A DNA stretch of 53,317 nt from Mesostigma viride (lineage: Eukaryota > Streptophyta > Mesostigmatophyceae > Mesostigmatales > Mesostigmataceae), in the NCBI GenBank assembly GCA_009746045.1, contig RPFO01001786.1:1-53317 (forward strand), given 5' to 3'. The notes below the pieces were generated by a model, which was not told where the DNA came from, ran no database searches, and saw nothing but the letters and a program-made list of their open reading frames with translations. Made by a program: the position numbers and the translations under genes. This document shows, piece by piece, positions 33,719 to 42,736 of this stretch. Position 1 is the first letter of the stretch. Each line of letters starts with the position of its first letter.

Positions 33719-34795
33719 ATGCTGTCGTGTATCTGTCGGACGCCGTTCATGGACTCCCACGAGGCGTGGGGTCTGGTGGTGGAGTGCCTAGACATGGACG
33801 ATCTTATGAACGCGGAAGCCGCTTTCGAAAACACGGACATCCGCGACGTGATGAACGAGGAGATCGAGCGAAGAAAGGCCAACGTGAGAACCGCGCTCGG
33901 TGGAAGCGTCGACGCGATTCGACAAGATCTCGTTGCGTGTCGGTCCGCCATAGGAAGCATCGAAGCCTTCAAGACGAAAGCTGCGATGTATTTCGACTCC
34001 ACGGCTCAAAAACGCGTCGGACCCCGCGTGGAAGATTTGTCGTACGTCGACATGATCATCACATCGTGCGCAACCGACAAGGCCATCGAAGCGTTCACGT
34101 CCATGCACCTCTCGGCCGGGAAAACGCTTCTCGGCATCGAAGCGGCCGAGAGGTGCCCAGAAAGATCGCGACAGATGCCTTCTCTTACTCGATTGGCGTG
34201 CATGATCGTCGAGGCGGATTCCAACACCCGTTTCACGCGCATGGCGTGGCTGTTTTTAGACGCCATGGGCCTCGAAGAGGGATCGTTCGTTTTTTTCATC
34301 ATCATGCTGGTCCTTCGATGCGCGAGGTTCAACACGTACATCCGCGCCGGGCTCGACATGACGTCGCCCATTTCCGTGCTCGCGTACGTGTGCCATTACC
34401 CCCGTTTCCGGCTGAAGAAGGACGCATTGGCGGCGATCGTCGCGGAGGGGCGGGCCGACGTCAACAACGCGAGGAAGTCAAACTTTAGCGCGGACACGGC
34501 GAGAATGCTCATGAAAAAGCACGGAGTGTACATGATCATGAGACGGGCGGCGCGGCTGGACTATCAAGGAATTCGAACGGGCGACTTCGCGCGCTTAGAA
34601 GAGTGGAAGGCCGAGATGCGCGCTGAACTCGAAGAGGCTATGGGGAAATACGAGAGCAACCTGCGTCTCGTGCGAGATTCCATGTTGCAAAAAGTTCCCG
34701 CGAAAATGGTGAACGCCTCGTTTACGGTCGATCCGAAAATATGGGCGATTGTCATGAGGTCGTATCACGCGTTATCTGGCCACGAGAGGTTTTGA
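33719..34795 (+). CDS. Helical hypothetical protein, possibly F-box-like N-terminus
   Basis: ATG 33719, or 33749 (MDSHEAWGL). 358 residues, mostly alpha-helical. The first 50 residues (AWGLVVECLDMDDLMNAEAA) weakly resemble an F-box or ankyrin-protein head, and the remainder may be helical repeats, but no clear repeat unit is visible. Its end overlaps by 24 bases the convergent membrane gene at 34772. Function unknown. Confidence 0.6.
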   Translation: MLSCICRTPFMDSHEAWGLVVECLDMDDLMNAEAAFENTDIRDVMNEEIERRKANVRTALGGSVDAIRQDLVACRSAIGSIEAFKTKAAMYFDSTAQKRVGPRVEDLSYVDMIITSCATDKAIEAFTSMHLSAGKTLLGIEAAERCPERSRQMPSLTRLACMIVEADSNTRFTRMAWLFLDAMGLEEGSFVFFIIMLVLRCARFNTYIRAGLDMTSPISVLAYVCHYPRFRLKKDALAAIVAEGRADVNNARKSNFSADTARMLMKKHGVYMIMRRAARLDYQGIRTGDFARLEEWKAEMRAELEEAMGKYESNLRLVRDSMLQKVPAKMVNASFTVDPKIWAIVMRSYHALSGHERF

Positions 34796-35086
34796 TCGTG
34801 GAGGAGGGGTAGGCGCGGTGTTGCTGGCCAAAGGGAACACGGGCTCTTGCTCTTCCCCGGGGTCATCCACCGTCAACCGAATCACAGTGGAAAGCAAGAA
34901 CACGAGAGCCGCCGCGATGGCCGCGATCTCGATACGTTTGGTAGCTGTGTACGCCACGCTGAAAATACAAACGATTTTAAACCATGTCTGATTGTGATTG
35001 AATTCGGAAAGCATCACGTACCCAGTCATAGTTCCAAAAATAGTACACACTGACGTCAGAACGTCCTTGGCGGCCTCTAGGTTCAT
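34772..35086 (-). CDS. Multi-span membrane protein (104 aa)
   Basis: ATG 35086. Hydrophobic segments near 11-27, 36-48 and 53-73 (IEIAAIAAALVFLLSTVIRL), and a Pro-rich tail. The repeat-bounded insert begins only 25 bases upstream of this ATG, so it may have displaced the gene's promoter. Confidence 0.6.
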   Translation of the reverse strand: MNLEAAKDVLTSVCTIFGTMTGYVMLSEFNHNQTWFKIVCIFSVAYTATKRIEIAAIAAALVFLLSTVIRLTVDDPGEEQEPVFPLASNTAPTPPPRSKPLVAR

Positions 35087-35110
35087 CCGATCGTATCTAA
35101 ACTACCGCAT

Positions 35111-35529
35111 TCGGGGTTCTTTGAACGGAGTTTCTTCTATACGTGAATGCGGGAACAAGAGGCCGCTGGATGAGCGGCTTATAGGTCGCAGTGTTTACTC
35201 GTAGCTGTTTGGCTAGAGCTTTTGTGATTAGTAGATGCAATATAGTGCATGGTTGAAAAATGAATTAAATAAAATGTGCGTTCCGCGCTTGGGTTGATTA
35301 TACCCGGGCGGAACGGGGCGTGAGGTGCAGTGCCCCTGAAAAGAACAACCTACGCATTATTTAATACTAGCCGTGCAGATTCGGGATATTCTACCCCCGG
35401 TCTGTACGGTTAGCGTCTTACTAGCATCCACTAAACATAAGGGTTTAATGACGTCAGTTAGCTAGGGATAAGGGAGGTTTTGCGACTAAAAGCCGCTCTG
35501 GCTGGTTTTGTCGGCCTCTTTCTTTGCTC
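35111..35529 (+). repeat. Repeat A, left copy
   Basis: Starts TCGGGGTTCTTTGAACGGAG. Contains an AATAAA, TGACGTCA at 35449-35456 and inverted repeats 35162-35178 (GCCGCT/AGCGGC) and 35280-35314 (GTTCCGC/GCGGAAC). Identical by eye to 36493-36911, 1382 bases downstream. Confidence 0.9.
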
Positions 35530-36364
35530 GTTGTCGTTGCGGCGGCAGCCGCAGCTATGGGTGCTGCGGAGCAAAATCCCAAAAGCACTGGTTGCACTGG
35601 CCACTTGGCCAGTGGTGAGACTTCCAGTTGTTAACCGGCCAGGCGTAGTTCCTCGCCCGGTTAACTAAAAGAAAAGAAAAAGATTACCTCCGGTCCGCAC
35701 CTTTTCCCCAGCTTGGGGTCTTTGGTGGGCCGGATGCCGTGACAGGTGCTCAACTGTCGCTTGGTCGGCCCAGTGCGCGAGCTGGTGCTCCGTACCTGGG
35801 GATGCTTGCACCCCGGGTTGGAGCCGGATGGCTGGCACTGGCGACCCGTGTCTCGGTCCGCGGCCTGCGGCTTTTTCTTCGGAAATTGCTGCTGGCCAGC
35901 AAACTTTGCAATTGCCTTCCGCCGAGGGGGGGTGGTTGGGGCTGGGGACGGCGATGGGAAAAGCGTCTAAGCTAGAAATTTTTTCCCCACGCATAGAAAC
36001 CTCGGGGGGAATGCGGTCTTGGCTGAACGGACTCTCGTTCAGCCAGGTGCCTGGGGCTGTGGCCTCGGGCATCCGGGCTGGCGGGGCCTGGGCTAGGTCC
36101 ACGTTTTTTCTCGAAGCACCCCGGGTCTATGGGGAGACGGCCATAGCGGTACCGACTCGGGGCCCCGAGAGGGGTCATGATAGGCTGGCCGTGCGCAATC
36201 GCAGTGCAAATGCGCTGGGCCTTTTTGGGCCTGGCCATGCATCCACAGCCGCCGGGCACACGCCTCCCGATGTGGGGGGGCTCCCGTTTTGCGGCAGGGC
36301 GGTCACTTGTGACAACGAGCAAGGTGGAGTGCGGCTTCAAGGGAAAGCCAGGGCGGGGGTGATT
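35530..36364. other. Internal region of the split-repeat element
   Basis: 835 bases, GC-rich in its second half, open in several frames only because of composition; no gene supported. Short perfect inverted repeats are frequent: 35595-35614 (CACTGGCC/GGCCAGTG), 35630-35665 (GTTAACCGG/CCGGTTAAC) and 36021-36044 (GGCTGAACG/CGTTCAGCC). This would suit a structured RNA. Confidence 0.6.
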
Positions 36365-36492
36365 GGGCAACGTACTTCATGAAGGGCCTTGAACGGCGTG
36401 CCTCCGGGCATGTCAATTAGTGTCACATGTATGCTTCCACTTATTGTTTTAATGAAGATGCTGGTTTTTGTGGGAGCTACGTGGGACATGAA
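36365..36492 (+). repeat. Repeat B, left copy
   Basis: 128 bases starting GGGCAACGTACTTCATGAAG and ending GTGGGACATGAA, directly abutting repeat A copy 2. Identical by eye to 36945-37072. Confidence 0.9.
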
Positions 36493-36911
36493 TCGGGGTT
36501 CTTTGAACGGAGTTTCTTCTATACGTGAATGCGGGAACAAGAGGCCGCTGGATGAGCGGCTTATAGGTCGCAGTGTTTACTCGTAGCTGTTTGGCTAGAG
36601 CTTTTGTGATTAGTAGATGCAATATAGTGCATGGTTGAAAAATGAATTAAATAAAATGTGCGTTCCGCGCTTGGGTTGATTATACCCGGGCGGAACGGGG
36701 CGTGAGGTGCAGTGCCCCTGAAAAGAACAACCTACGCATTATTTAATACTAGCCGTGCAGATTCGGGATATTCTACCCCCGGTCTGTACGGTTAGCGTCT
36801 TACTAGCATCCACTAAACATAAGGGTTTAATGACGTCAGTTAGCTAGGGATAAGGGAGGTTTTGCGACTAAAAGCCGCTCTGGCTGGTTTTGTCGGCCTC
36901 TTTCTTTGCTC
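36493..36911 (+). repeat. Repeat A, right copy
   Basis: Identical by eye to 35111-35529, without indels. Followed by a 33-base spacer with CCCACC repeats (36912-36944) before repeat B copy 2. Confidence 0.9.
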
Positions 36912-36944
36912 CCCACCCACCCACCCTTGTCTTGGTTGCCTCTA

Positions 36945-37072
36945 GGGCAACGTACTTCATGAAGGGCCTTGAACGGCGTGCCTCCGGGCATGTCAATTAG
37001 TGTCACATGTATGCTTCCACTTATTGTTTTAATGAAGATGCTGGTTTTTGTGGGAGCTACGTGGGACATGAA
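36945..37072 (+). repeat. Repeat B, right copy and right end of the element
   Basis: Identical to 36365-36492. The flanking host-genome sequence begins AGGAGATTTT at 37073. No target-site duplication of 4 or more bases is visible between the two flanks. Confidence 0.85.
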
Positions 37073-37100
37073 AGGAGATTTTTGAGTCGTAACCGCCACC

Positions 37101-37108
37101 TGACGTCA
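37101..37108. promoter_or_regulatory. TGACGTCA site upstream of the helicase gene
   Basis: A CRE-like palindrome 106 bases before ATG 37214, in the 141-base spacer between the mobile element and the helicase gene. The same 8-mer stands before both KilA-N genes and inside repeat A. Confidence 0.35.
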
Positions 37109-37213
37109 TAGAAACTTCCGCGTGGCGTTTCGATTCCAAGATCGCGACGTGGCAAATCCGCCTCTCGAGTATCGAGCGTTCGTCTAGAGGTCATAAATTT
37201 GTAAAGCTATAAG

Positions 37214-39546
37214 ATGAGAGCCATGAACGACTGCTCCCACGCGACAAACGAAGACTCTCATGGTCGTCGTCGTCTTACGCATGTCATGGTGAGATCCCGC
37301 AAAAGAGGGAGGCTAGAGAGGAACCCCTTTGTGGACGATGAAGCCGAGAACGAAGACGAGGTCGAGGAGGATGAAGACGACGAAGAGGATGTCCAAAACG
37401 CGCAAAACACGCCGATGGACGATTTCATCGTTTCGAGCGCCGACGGCGGTGAGGAGGGGGATGGTGGCCTTCATCCTGGCCAGATCATGCAAGACGACGA
37501 CGAAGATGAGCCGCAAGGAAGTCAGCCAACGCAGTCAGGAAATCCGTTTGCGCCCCAAACCACCCCCGTTGCGTTCGAGGAGGAACACGACGACGAGCCC
37601 ATCCGGTTTCGCAGGGAACTGGGGGGGAGGAAGGGCTCGTGGATTTCGGAGGGATGCTGAAAGCCATGACCAACGACGAGATTCGGAGGTTCGCCGTGCT
37701 AGCCGACGAGGCGGTTGCAAAGGCCTCGATGGCTGACATCCTCGCGGACGTTTTGGACCTCGCCAATCGAGCGGACGTGCCGCCAGGGAACACCGCGTTG
37801 ATGGCCGCCTGTTTCGCTAGGGTCGACGCCGCGGACGTAGCTCTTTACGCCCACGTGGACGCGAGATACGTCCGTGCGTTGTCTCGCATCACGAACCTCT
37901 GCGGGCAAGTCGACGAGCGGATCATGGAGGACTTGAAGCCTTCCATGAACCAGTGCATTTGGCGCATGTTCTCCACGGCCGAGTGCGTTTCGTGCGCCAT
38001 CAAGGGTGTCTTGCCGCCCGAGGACCTGCAAACGCTCCCGAGTCTGATCGCTCGCGTCCTCTCGCTCCCGAAGCAGCTCAACGATTTCCAGTGTCTCATC
38101 CTCGTCTTGACCATGCGATGGAGCACGCAGGGGTTGAGGAAGGGGAGCGAGCCGTCTGACACGGGCGTGTACCAGCGCGTGATGACTCCGGATGGGCATG
38201 ACACGCACTTTTGGACGAAGATATGCACGGTCGAGCAGTGGGTCAATAAGGAGTGCACGCTGGGCCGCACGGCGTCGTGGGGTCTCGCGAGCAAGGATGG
38301 CGGTGTCCGCAAACGAGTCGCGGACTGGATCATCGAGTCGTCGGAGTCCGATTTCCCCGTGAGGCCGCGCGACAGGCACGTTTTCGCGTTCCGAAATGGG
38401 ATCTACAAGTGCGACACGGACGAGTTCTTTCCATACCCGGCGATCGACCTCTCACAGGATGTCGGTGCGTGTCGTTACTTCGACAACGTGGACATGGACG
38501 AGACGCTCTTCGAGGAGGACGCTTTCAAAGGCGAATTCGACGACGGCGAGTGGTTCGACATCCCCAGCGACGCCATCGACAAGATCCTCGTCGACCAAGA
38601 CTTCCCAGAGGAGGTGCAGCGCCCTTACTGGGCCCTCGCCGTCGGAAGGATGCTGTACAACCTTCGCGAGAAGGACAGGTTCGAAGTCATGATCTTTCTC
38701 AAGGGCATAGCCGGGTCTGGCAAGTCGACGTTGGTCCACATTCTCGAACACATCTACGGACTCGACGCCGGCGTTCTCTCCAACAACATCGAGCCGCTGT
38801 TTGGGCTATCGCAGCTGAAGGAGAAGTATGTGATCATCAGCTACGAGTTGAACGACAAGTTCTCTCTCACTCAGTCGGAATGGCTGTCATTGGTGAGCGG
38901 CGAGACGATGGCGCTGGCGGAGAAACACAAGTACGCCTCTCGCGTGCCGTGGACGTCTCCCTTCCTGGCCGCGGGGAACCGCTTGTTCTGCCAGGCGGAC
39001 AACGCCAGTCAGATCACCCGTCGCCTCATCCTGTTCCCGTTCGACAACAAGCCCTCCGGCAAACTCGACCCCAGAATGGAGGAACGCATTTCCCAGAACA
39101 TCGGCAGAGTCATCGTGAAGGGCAACCGCGCGTATCACGCGCTCGTCCGCAAGGCCTCGGACGGCGCGCTCATCGACTTCCTCCCCGAATGGTTCACGGA
39201 ATGCCGGCGGCGTGCGCAAGAATCGTCTAACCCTCTGTACACGTTCCTCAACAACGTCTCGTGGGTGGAGGTTGACCTCGAGCACAACTACTGCCCATGG
39301 GAAGAGTTCCAGAAGCGGTTCAACGATTGGAACAGGCAGAGGGACCCGCGGTCTCGCATCGTGTTCGAAGAGGACTTTTACAAGCACGTGTTCACCGAGT
39401 TCAAGCTCAAGCTCGTGTTTCAGAAGGTGTGGAAGGTGTACCCTCTCGACCAGGAGGGGACGGACAGGCCGACGAAGAAGAAGGCGTTCTGGCTGTATGG
39501 CGTGGACTTCGCGAACGAGAACGCGGTCCCTCCGAACACGGATTAG
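37214..39546 (+). CDS. D5-type SF3 helicase with acidic N-terminal extension (frame break)
   Basis: From ATG 37214 the first frame gives a basic head and a long acidic stretch; at the G7 run 37621-37627 coding moves to the next frame, which runs to 39546. That frame holds a D5-N-like region and the SF3 ATPase: Walker A GIAGSGKSTLV (about 38704), then KEKYVIISYELNDKF at the Walker B place and a sensor region near AAGNRLF. One G would give about 777 residues. It would be the replicative helicase that loads and unwinds at the fork. No primase domain is in it; the primase is at 47434. Confidence 0.85.
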
Positions 39547-39598
39547 AGTGTCTTACAAACGATCGACTTTTATTAAATTTCATAAGGATTAATAATAA

Positions 39599-39886
39599 AT
39601 GACATCCATTGCAATCGCACATCCGTACTGGTCTCGGCCACGAATGGCATACGCACCGCCCGTGAAGGCCTACCCGCCCCCCGTAGGACAGTGGGGGGGC
39701 GTAAACTACGCGGAACCGCAAGGCGCGGTCCGCGGCGTTTGCATGTACGCGAACCAAGCCTTTTGTAGGCTTGGGATCCAAGAACAGACCCCGCAGGGCA
39801 TGCTAGAGGTGGCAAACTCCGTCCTGCTGGGTCTCGTTTTGTTGTGGATGCTCCAGGCCGTTGCTTCGTTACGCAAGCTTGGTTAG
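39599..39886 (+). CDS. Pro-rich protein with C-terminal anchor (95 aa)
   Basis: ATG 39599 within AATAATAAATG. Pro/Tyr-rich N-terminal 35 residues (KAYPPPVGQWGG), two cysteines, then a C-terminal hydrophobic segment near 70-90 (VANSVLLGLVLLWMLQAVAS). Looks like a tail-anchored virion protein. Ends 18 bases inside the convergent gene. Confidence 0.6.
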   Translation: MTSIAIAHPYWSRPRMAYAPPVKAYPPPVGQWGGVNYAEPQGAVRGVCMYANQAFCRLGIQEQTPQGMLEVANSVLLGLVLLWMLQAVASLRKLG

Positions 39887-40255
39887 ATTGAACCGGACTT
39901 TGCGAGTGATGTCTATGGTTCGCTGACTGGGCGTGCTTTTTTTCTCCTGCTTGGGTTGGCTCTTCGACGGCGCGGCTCCCCACTCCATGTACAAGTGATT
40001 CGTGCCGACGATCTTTACGCGGAACCCTTTCCTGGCGAACCCCTTCCCGACTTTGCGCACGACCGTGCGGACGTCATAGATCGGCAGCCCGAACTGATAC
40101 GTGGGTACGGTGTACAGCAAGGACGTCTGCCCCTGGGACGCCGTAGAACGTATGCACGTTTCCACGGCGCGCGTGATCTTGTCTTCCACCATGCGTCTCC
40201 CCGCCTGCGACGCTTTCACGAGGTCGTAGGCGTTCGCCGCGCTCAGACGAGACAT
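39869..40255 (-). CDS. Small conserved giant-virus-type protein (128 aa)
   Basis: ATG 40255 (MSRLSAANAYDLV). Helical first half with LLYTVPTYQFGLPIYDV, then KVGKGFARKGFRVKIVG and YMEWG. This 'vP.f.fG.P.yd ... L...GF.V... l.i.W' layout recurs in small uncharacterised proteins of algal and mimi-like viruses. The end is Lys-rich. Divergent from the gene at 40288 by 32 bases. Function unknown. Confidence 0.65.
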   Translation of the reverse strand: MSRLSAANAYDLVKASQAGRRMVEDKITRAVETCIRSTASQGQTSLLYTVPTYQFGLPIYDVRTVVRKVGKGFARKGFRVKIVGTNHLYMEWGAAPSKSQPKQEKKSTPSQRTIDITRKVRFNLTKLA

Positions 40256-40287
40256 CACGTTAATATAAGCCTTTATTAAATAAGAGG

Positions 40288-40764
40288 ATGGACAACGAAA
40301 ACGAGTCCAACGCGATTCTGACCGTTCGGGGGTACCCGGGGCTCTTCGTCGTAGACTTTCCGTTCCAGTGGTCGTGGGAACACGTGGAGAAATCTCTGCG
40401 TTCTCCGACACTGTTCGACATCCTCGCGCCCAAGCACAACCTTCCGTACCGAGGCCGCGGGGTGGGAGTCTACGTGTCCAACGATTCAAGGAAGGAGAAG
40501 AACGTCACGGCCTCGATGATCACGGGAATGGACGTGGAGTCGGACATGATGTTCGTGAAGACGGAAGACTCGGACGACGCGCCCACGAGAACGGTGCGTT
40601 TCACTTCGGAGGACGTCGTTTCCATGCTGAGGCTCTCGCCGCCTCTATGGGTGGACGCCGTGTGCGGCCAGGTGCAGGTGGGGGAGGTCCCGGCGTGCAG
40701 GGGGTGCGGGAAAAAGTTCAAGGTCCTGCCTTCCGATAGGAACACGTGCGAGTGCACCTATTAG
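40288..40764 (+). CDS. Hypothetical protein with C-terminal zinc ribbon (158 aa)
   Basis: ATG 40288. Beta-rich, with CRGCGKKFKV and CEC at the C-terminus forming a four-cysteine site. No catalytic motif. Overlaps the convergent gene by 4 bases at its stop. Confidence 0.6.
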   Translation: MDNENESNAILTVRGYPGLFVVDFPFQWSWEHVEKSLRSPTLFDILAPKHNLPYRGRGVGVYVSNDSRKEKNVTASMITGMDVESDMMFVKTEDSDDAPTRTVRFTSEDVVSMLRLSPPLWVDAVCGQVQVGEVPACRGCGKKFKVLPSDRNTCECTY

Positions 40765-41476
40765 TCCTCATTCGCGGGCTCGATCGTTGGCGCGCCGCCT
40801 TCGAGGATGATGGAGTTCGGAACGGCACCCTCTTGCACGTCCCCGGCCTCTCCGCGTGCTCCGGCCTCCTTGCTCTCTTGGATGCGCCGCTGGTTAAACT
40901 CCTTCGTCTTCAACCGGTCCGTGTGGTACTTGCCCATGATCTTCTCGAGACGCTCGTCGATGTACCGATGCTTGATTCCGGCCCGGATGTCGTCCGGAAG
41001 TGGGAGTACCAGCCAATTATACATCGACACGACGAAGATGTCAAAGTTCGGGTCGGCGTCCATGATCTTCTTGGCCTGCTCCTCGGCCGCGTCGATCGTG
41101 TCGAACACGCCCCGGACTTTGAGTGCCATGTGGTTGGCAGCGGGGGGACGACCAGGCTGACGACGGCGAAGTTCTGCCCGGGAACGTGTATGCTCGCCGG
41201 GTCCTCCTTCGCGTCCACGACGACTTGCTTCTGAACGAGTTCGGTGACATCCGCGGTGTCGACCGGCTTGGACGAGGGTTTGAGGCTCGTGTCTGGCTCT
41301 ATCACTATGGCGGACGACGCTGTCGGGACCGCGTCCGTCTCCCCGGGCATCTTCCCTGTCTTCTGGTACTCGAGGTGCTCCTCCTCCGAGAGGATCAGCG
41401 GCGCCCCGACGCTCACGTTCATCATCTTTCCAGGGGCAGGAGCAGTAGTCATCGTTTCGGCAACTCTGGCGGTCAT
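40761..41476 (-). CDS. Conserved large-virus protein of unknown function (frame break)
   Basis: Starts ATG 41476. The N-terminal half is an acidic, disordered region in one frame and the C-terminal half is in the next; they join at the G6 run 41142-41147. Near the join, HVPGQNFAVVSLVVPP leads to MALKVRGVFDTIDAAEEQAKK and FDIFVVSMYNWLVLPLP, a pattern I know from a conserved family in phycodnaviruses and mimi-like viruses (family name not checked). About 239 residues when joined. Function unknown. Confidence 0.65.
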
Positions 41477-41517
41477 ATTTTTTACTCTGGGTCTAACGCG
41501 CGCTCCATGGCACGGAT

Positions 41518-42030
41518 CTAAGGGTCCATAATGCGGTCGATGATGATGGGGTGATCGCGGTTGTTGCGAAGGGACTCCACCGTGTACTCCTGCAGGGGGT
41601 TGACGAAGGAGCCGAGGTTGGACTCTCCCAAGGCCACGGAGACAAGTTTCTCGAAGTATTCGGTGTTCCTATAAAAGTCCCTGTCCCGGACAAGCTTCTG
41701 CCACAAATCGCGGTTGAGTTCTTCCACGAGGTCCCACTTGTCCTCGCAACTCTTGCGCGTCACCGCGCGTCTTTCGAGAAGCCGGATGTCCTTCCTCGAT
41801 TCGTACACGGCTCTCGCCTTGTAGATGACCGCGTCCAGAGGAACGCCCGCTTTGAACGCGCATTTGAACTTGAACCGGATGCTGTCTATGTTGGATTGGG
41901 ACAAAAAGTAGCGGTACACGGGATACGTGTCTTCCACCAAGCGTTTGTCGCTGATGCGACCGATCGCGGTCGTGGACCCGCCCGTGAAATCCGCGTACGA
42001 GGCGTTGGGAGGCACGTTTATGGGGATCAT
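41518..42030 (-). CDS. Hypothetical helical protein (170 aa)
   Basis: ATG 42030. Charged and helical throughout, no cysteines of note and no membrane segment. The start is 39 bases from the divergent resolvase gene. No family recognised. Confidence 0.65.
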   Translation of the reverse strand: MIPINVPPNASYADFTGGSTTAIGRISDKRLVEDTYPVYRYFLSQSNIDSIRFKFKCAFKAGVPLDAVIYKARAVYESRKDIRLLERRAVTRKSCEDKWDLVEELNRDLWQKLVRDRDFYRNTEYFEKLVSVALGESNLGSFVNPLQEYTVESLRNNRDHPIIIDRIMDP

Positions 42031-42069
42031 GAAGATATGTGTACTATACTACTACGACGAAAGTTCGCG

Positions 42070-42663
42070 ATGACGATCATTCTGAGCTTCGACGTTGGTA
42101 TCGCAAACCTCGCCTACTGCTTACTAAAAGACACGGAGGGGGAGCCGAACGAGTACGCGGGAGGGGCGAGTTTCGAGATACTGGGGTGGGAGGTGATCGA
42201 CTTGAGAGGAGCCACGCTCGAGGACGCTTGCAAGAACCTTGCATCTGAGCTGTTCAAGCGAATCGCGTCACTCGGCGTGGCGGATCTCGTGCTCATCGAA
42301 CGACAGACGAAGACGAACGTGAAAATGAAGGTGATCAGCCACGTCATTCAAGCGTTTTTTGATACACACGTCCTTTACCGTCCGAGCGCGGTAGACGCGT
42401 ACAAAGAGATGCGCGTTGAATTTGCGTCACCGACGCAAAAGCTGAAGGTCTACACCGGGCCGGAAATACCATGCACTATCAAGAACAAGTATAGGTACAA
42501 CAAAAAGGTCGCTGTCGAGCAAACGGCCAAGATCCTGGCGAAATACCCTGTTCACATGAACTACTTCCACTCGCTCCAGAAGAAAGACGACGCCGCCGAC
42601 TCGTTCCTCCAAGGTCTCGCGAGGTTGAAGAGGAAACCGGCCCCGAAAGAGGTTTCGCTGTGA
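42070..42663 (+). CDS. A22-type RuvC-fold Holliday junction resolvase
   Basis: 197 residues, normal for the poxvirus A22/viral RuvC family. SFDVGIANLAY gives the first catalytic Asp (residue 8), LVLIERQTK the Glu77, and KKDDAADSFLQG the C-terminal acidic pair (Asp173/174, Asp177). It resolves branched DNA made during replication and recombination before packaging. Start ATG 42070 is preceded by ATACTACTACGA. Confidence 0.85.
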   Translation: MTIILSFDVGIANLAYCLLKDTEGEPNEYAGGASFEILGWEVIDLRGATLEDACKNLASELFKRIASLGVADLVLIERQTKTNVKMKVISHVIQAFFDTHVLYRPSAVDAYKEMRVEFASPTQKLKVYTGPEIPCTIKNKYRYNKKVAVEQTAKILAKYPVHMNYFHSLQKKDDAADSFLQGLARLKRKPAPKEVSL

Positions 42664-42736
42664 GCTCGTTACGTGAGCGTGAATAATTGTGTGCATCTCG
42701 TACTAGTGGCGCAAGCTGACGCGTTTCCTGGCGACC

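Larger units (their letters stand above)
35111..37072. mobile_element. Split-direct-repeat element (A1-internal-B1-A2-B2), non-autonomous
   Basis: Two different repeats, each present twice and identical by eye: A (419 bases) at 35111-35529 and 36493-36911, B (128 bases) at 36365-36492 and 36945-37072. The order A1, 835 bases, B1 joined to A2, 33 bases, B2 is the split direct repeat arrangement known from PAT/Ngaro/Kangaroo tyrosine-recombinase retrotransposons (DIRS order). The B1-A2 junction equals the right end joined to the left end. No reverse transcriptase, recombinase or other supported gene lies inside, so it would be non-autonomous. Alternative: two tandem A-x-B units with different interiors. 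Confidence 0.65.

Noticed and set aside
35530-36364. Several 60-180 codon open frames inside the insert
   Set aside because: They overlap on both strands, have no motif, reflect high GC and are not supported by any reverse transcriptase, integrase or recombinase signature.
35111-36911. LTR retrotransposon with repeat A as the long terminal repeats
   Set aside because: No target-site duplication flanks A1 and A2, no polypurine tract or primer site seen, and the second pair of repeats (B) outside A2 is not explained by an LTR model.
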